Origin: Desulfovibrio sp.
GTDB taxonomy: Bacteria; Desulfobacterota; Desulfovibrionia; Desulfovibrionales; Desulfovibrionaceae
Direction: 5' to 3'
Assembly (NCBI GenBank): GCA_016218665.1
Contig: JACRDI010000041.1
Location: 1 to 52,711 of the forward strand
Length of the DNA stretch: 52,711 nt
Position 1 is the stretch's first letter. Every line of letters starts with the position of its first letter. Shown here in pieces: positions 52,510 to 52,711 of this stretch. A program made the position numbers and the translations under genes. The notes below the pieces were generated by a model. The model was not told the origin of the DNA and did no database searches. It worked only from the letters and a program-made list of their open reading frames with translations.

Positions 52510-52711
52510 ATGGCGAAGAAGAAGAGAATCCTGTTCATCGTCGGCGTGGCCCTGGCGCTGGCCTATCTCATCATCCCTTACGGCTGCGCGCCCGGCAAGC
52601 CGGAGATGGTGAAAACCGTGCAGATTCCAGACAACGAGATCGACCCCGAGCTGTGGGGCAAGGCCTATCCTGAAGAGTACGAGTCCTGGAAGAAGACCGA
52701 GCAGCCCGAAC
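52510..52711 (+). CDS. nrfA: Cytochrome c nitrite reductase NrfA (partial, cut by the window end)
   Basis: The first 67 residues only. A leader with hydrophobic segment (about 6-23) ends in PYGCAPG, a possible lipobox. ELWGKAYPEEYESWKKTEQP is the N-terminal signature of NrfA enzymes. The catalytic CxxCK and haem sites lie outside the window. GGAGGAGG is 5-6 bases before the ATG at 52510. By order it forms an operon with nrfH and would reduce nitrite to ammonium. Confidence 0.9.
   Translation, partial: MAKKKRILFIVGVALALAYLIIPYGCAPGKPEMVKTVQIPDNEIDPELWGKAYPEEYESWKKTEQPE

Overview
The window is GC-rich, densely coded and looks chromosomal. It most resembles a member of the Desulfovibrionaceae or a close relative in the Desulfobacterota. 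The main reasons are a periplasmic nitrate reductase cluster in the order napC-napM-napA-napD-napG-napH with no napB, a divergent nrfH-nrfA pair, many CxxCH haem c proteins, an archaeal-type phosphoglycerate mutase next to homoserine dehydrogenase, and a biotin-dependent pyruvate carboxylase followed by a PEP synthase. I see no insertion sequence, prophage, CRISPR array or rRNA. One tRNA gene (Pro, GGG anticodon) is present.

Layout. 1-3239 (minus): a YhaM-like HD nuclease, thymidylate kinase, and an amino-acid ABC permease and binding protein, the last cut by the window edge. 3412-9184 (plus): surE, then class II aldolase, GAPDH-1, a GAF-domain protein, GAPDH-2 and phosphoglycerate kinase. 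9259-14314 (minus): a TIM-barrel amidohydrolase, a hot-dog thioesterase, an apgM-type phosphomutase, homoserine dehydrogenase and an AlaC-type aminotransferase. 14491-19479 (plus): a yeast-type cytosine deaminase, a very large six-PAS sensor kinase and a lone receiver. 19597-25511: tRNA-Pro, a glycosyltransferase, an unknown protein, a DHH phosphoesterase and a cbiMQO-type Ni/Co ECF transporter. 25636-36253: a Cca-like nucleotidyltransferase, birA, pyruvate carboxylase, an oversized PEP synthase and a DsbA-like lipoprotein. 36274-42762: a PilZ protein, an EamA transporter, a DUF4139 protein, motAB, an alpha/beta hydrolase and a TPR protein. 42882 to the end: a sigma54-type response regulator, a haem-c hybrid sensor kinase, nap, and divergently nrfHA.

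How the genes fit together. The central block encodes lower glycolysis/gluconeogenesis (Fba, two GAPDHs, Pgk), and birA-pyc-ppsA provides anaplerosis and PEP formation. BirA would biotinylate Pyc, and Pyc and PpsA feed carbon towards the Fba/Gap/Pgk set. The right end is a complete nitrate-to-ammonium respiration module: Nap reduces nitrate, and NrfHA reduces nitrite. It carries its own candidate control circuit: a CxxCH-containing membrane kinase, an NtrC-family activator, and sigma54 (-24/-12) promoter sequences in both orientations in the 385-bp napC/nrfH intergenic region.

The most unusual items are this closed regulatory loop; twin palindromic operators and a large folded RNA between pyc and ppsA; lineage-type variants of Pyc (divergent carboxyltransferase, C-terminal zinc ribbon) and PpsA (about 400 extra residues); a Cca homologue lacking an 18-residue loop; and a bacterial homologue of yeast cytosine deaminase. 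All calls come from reading the sequence; no database search was run.
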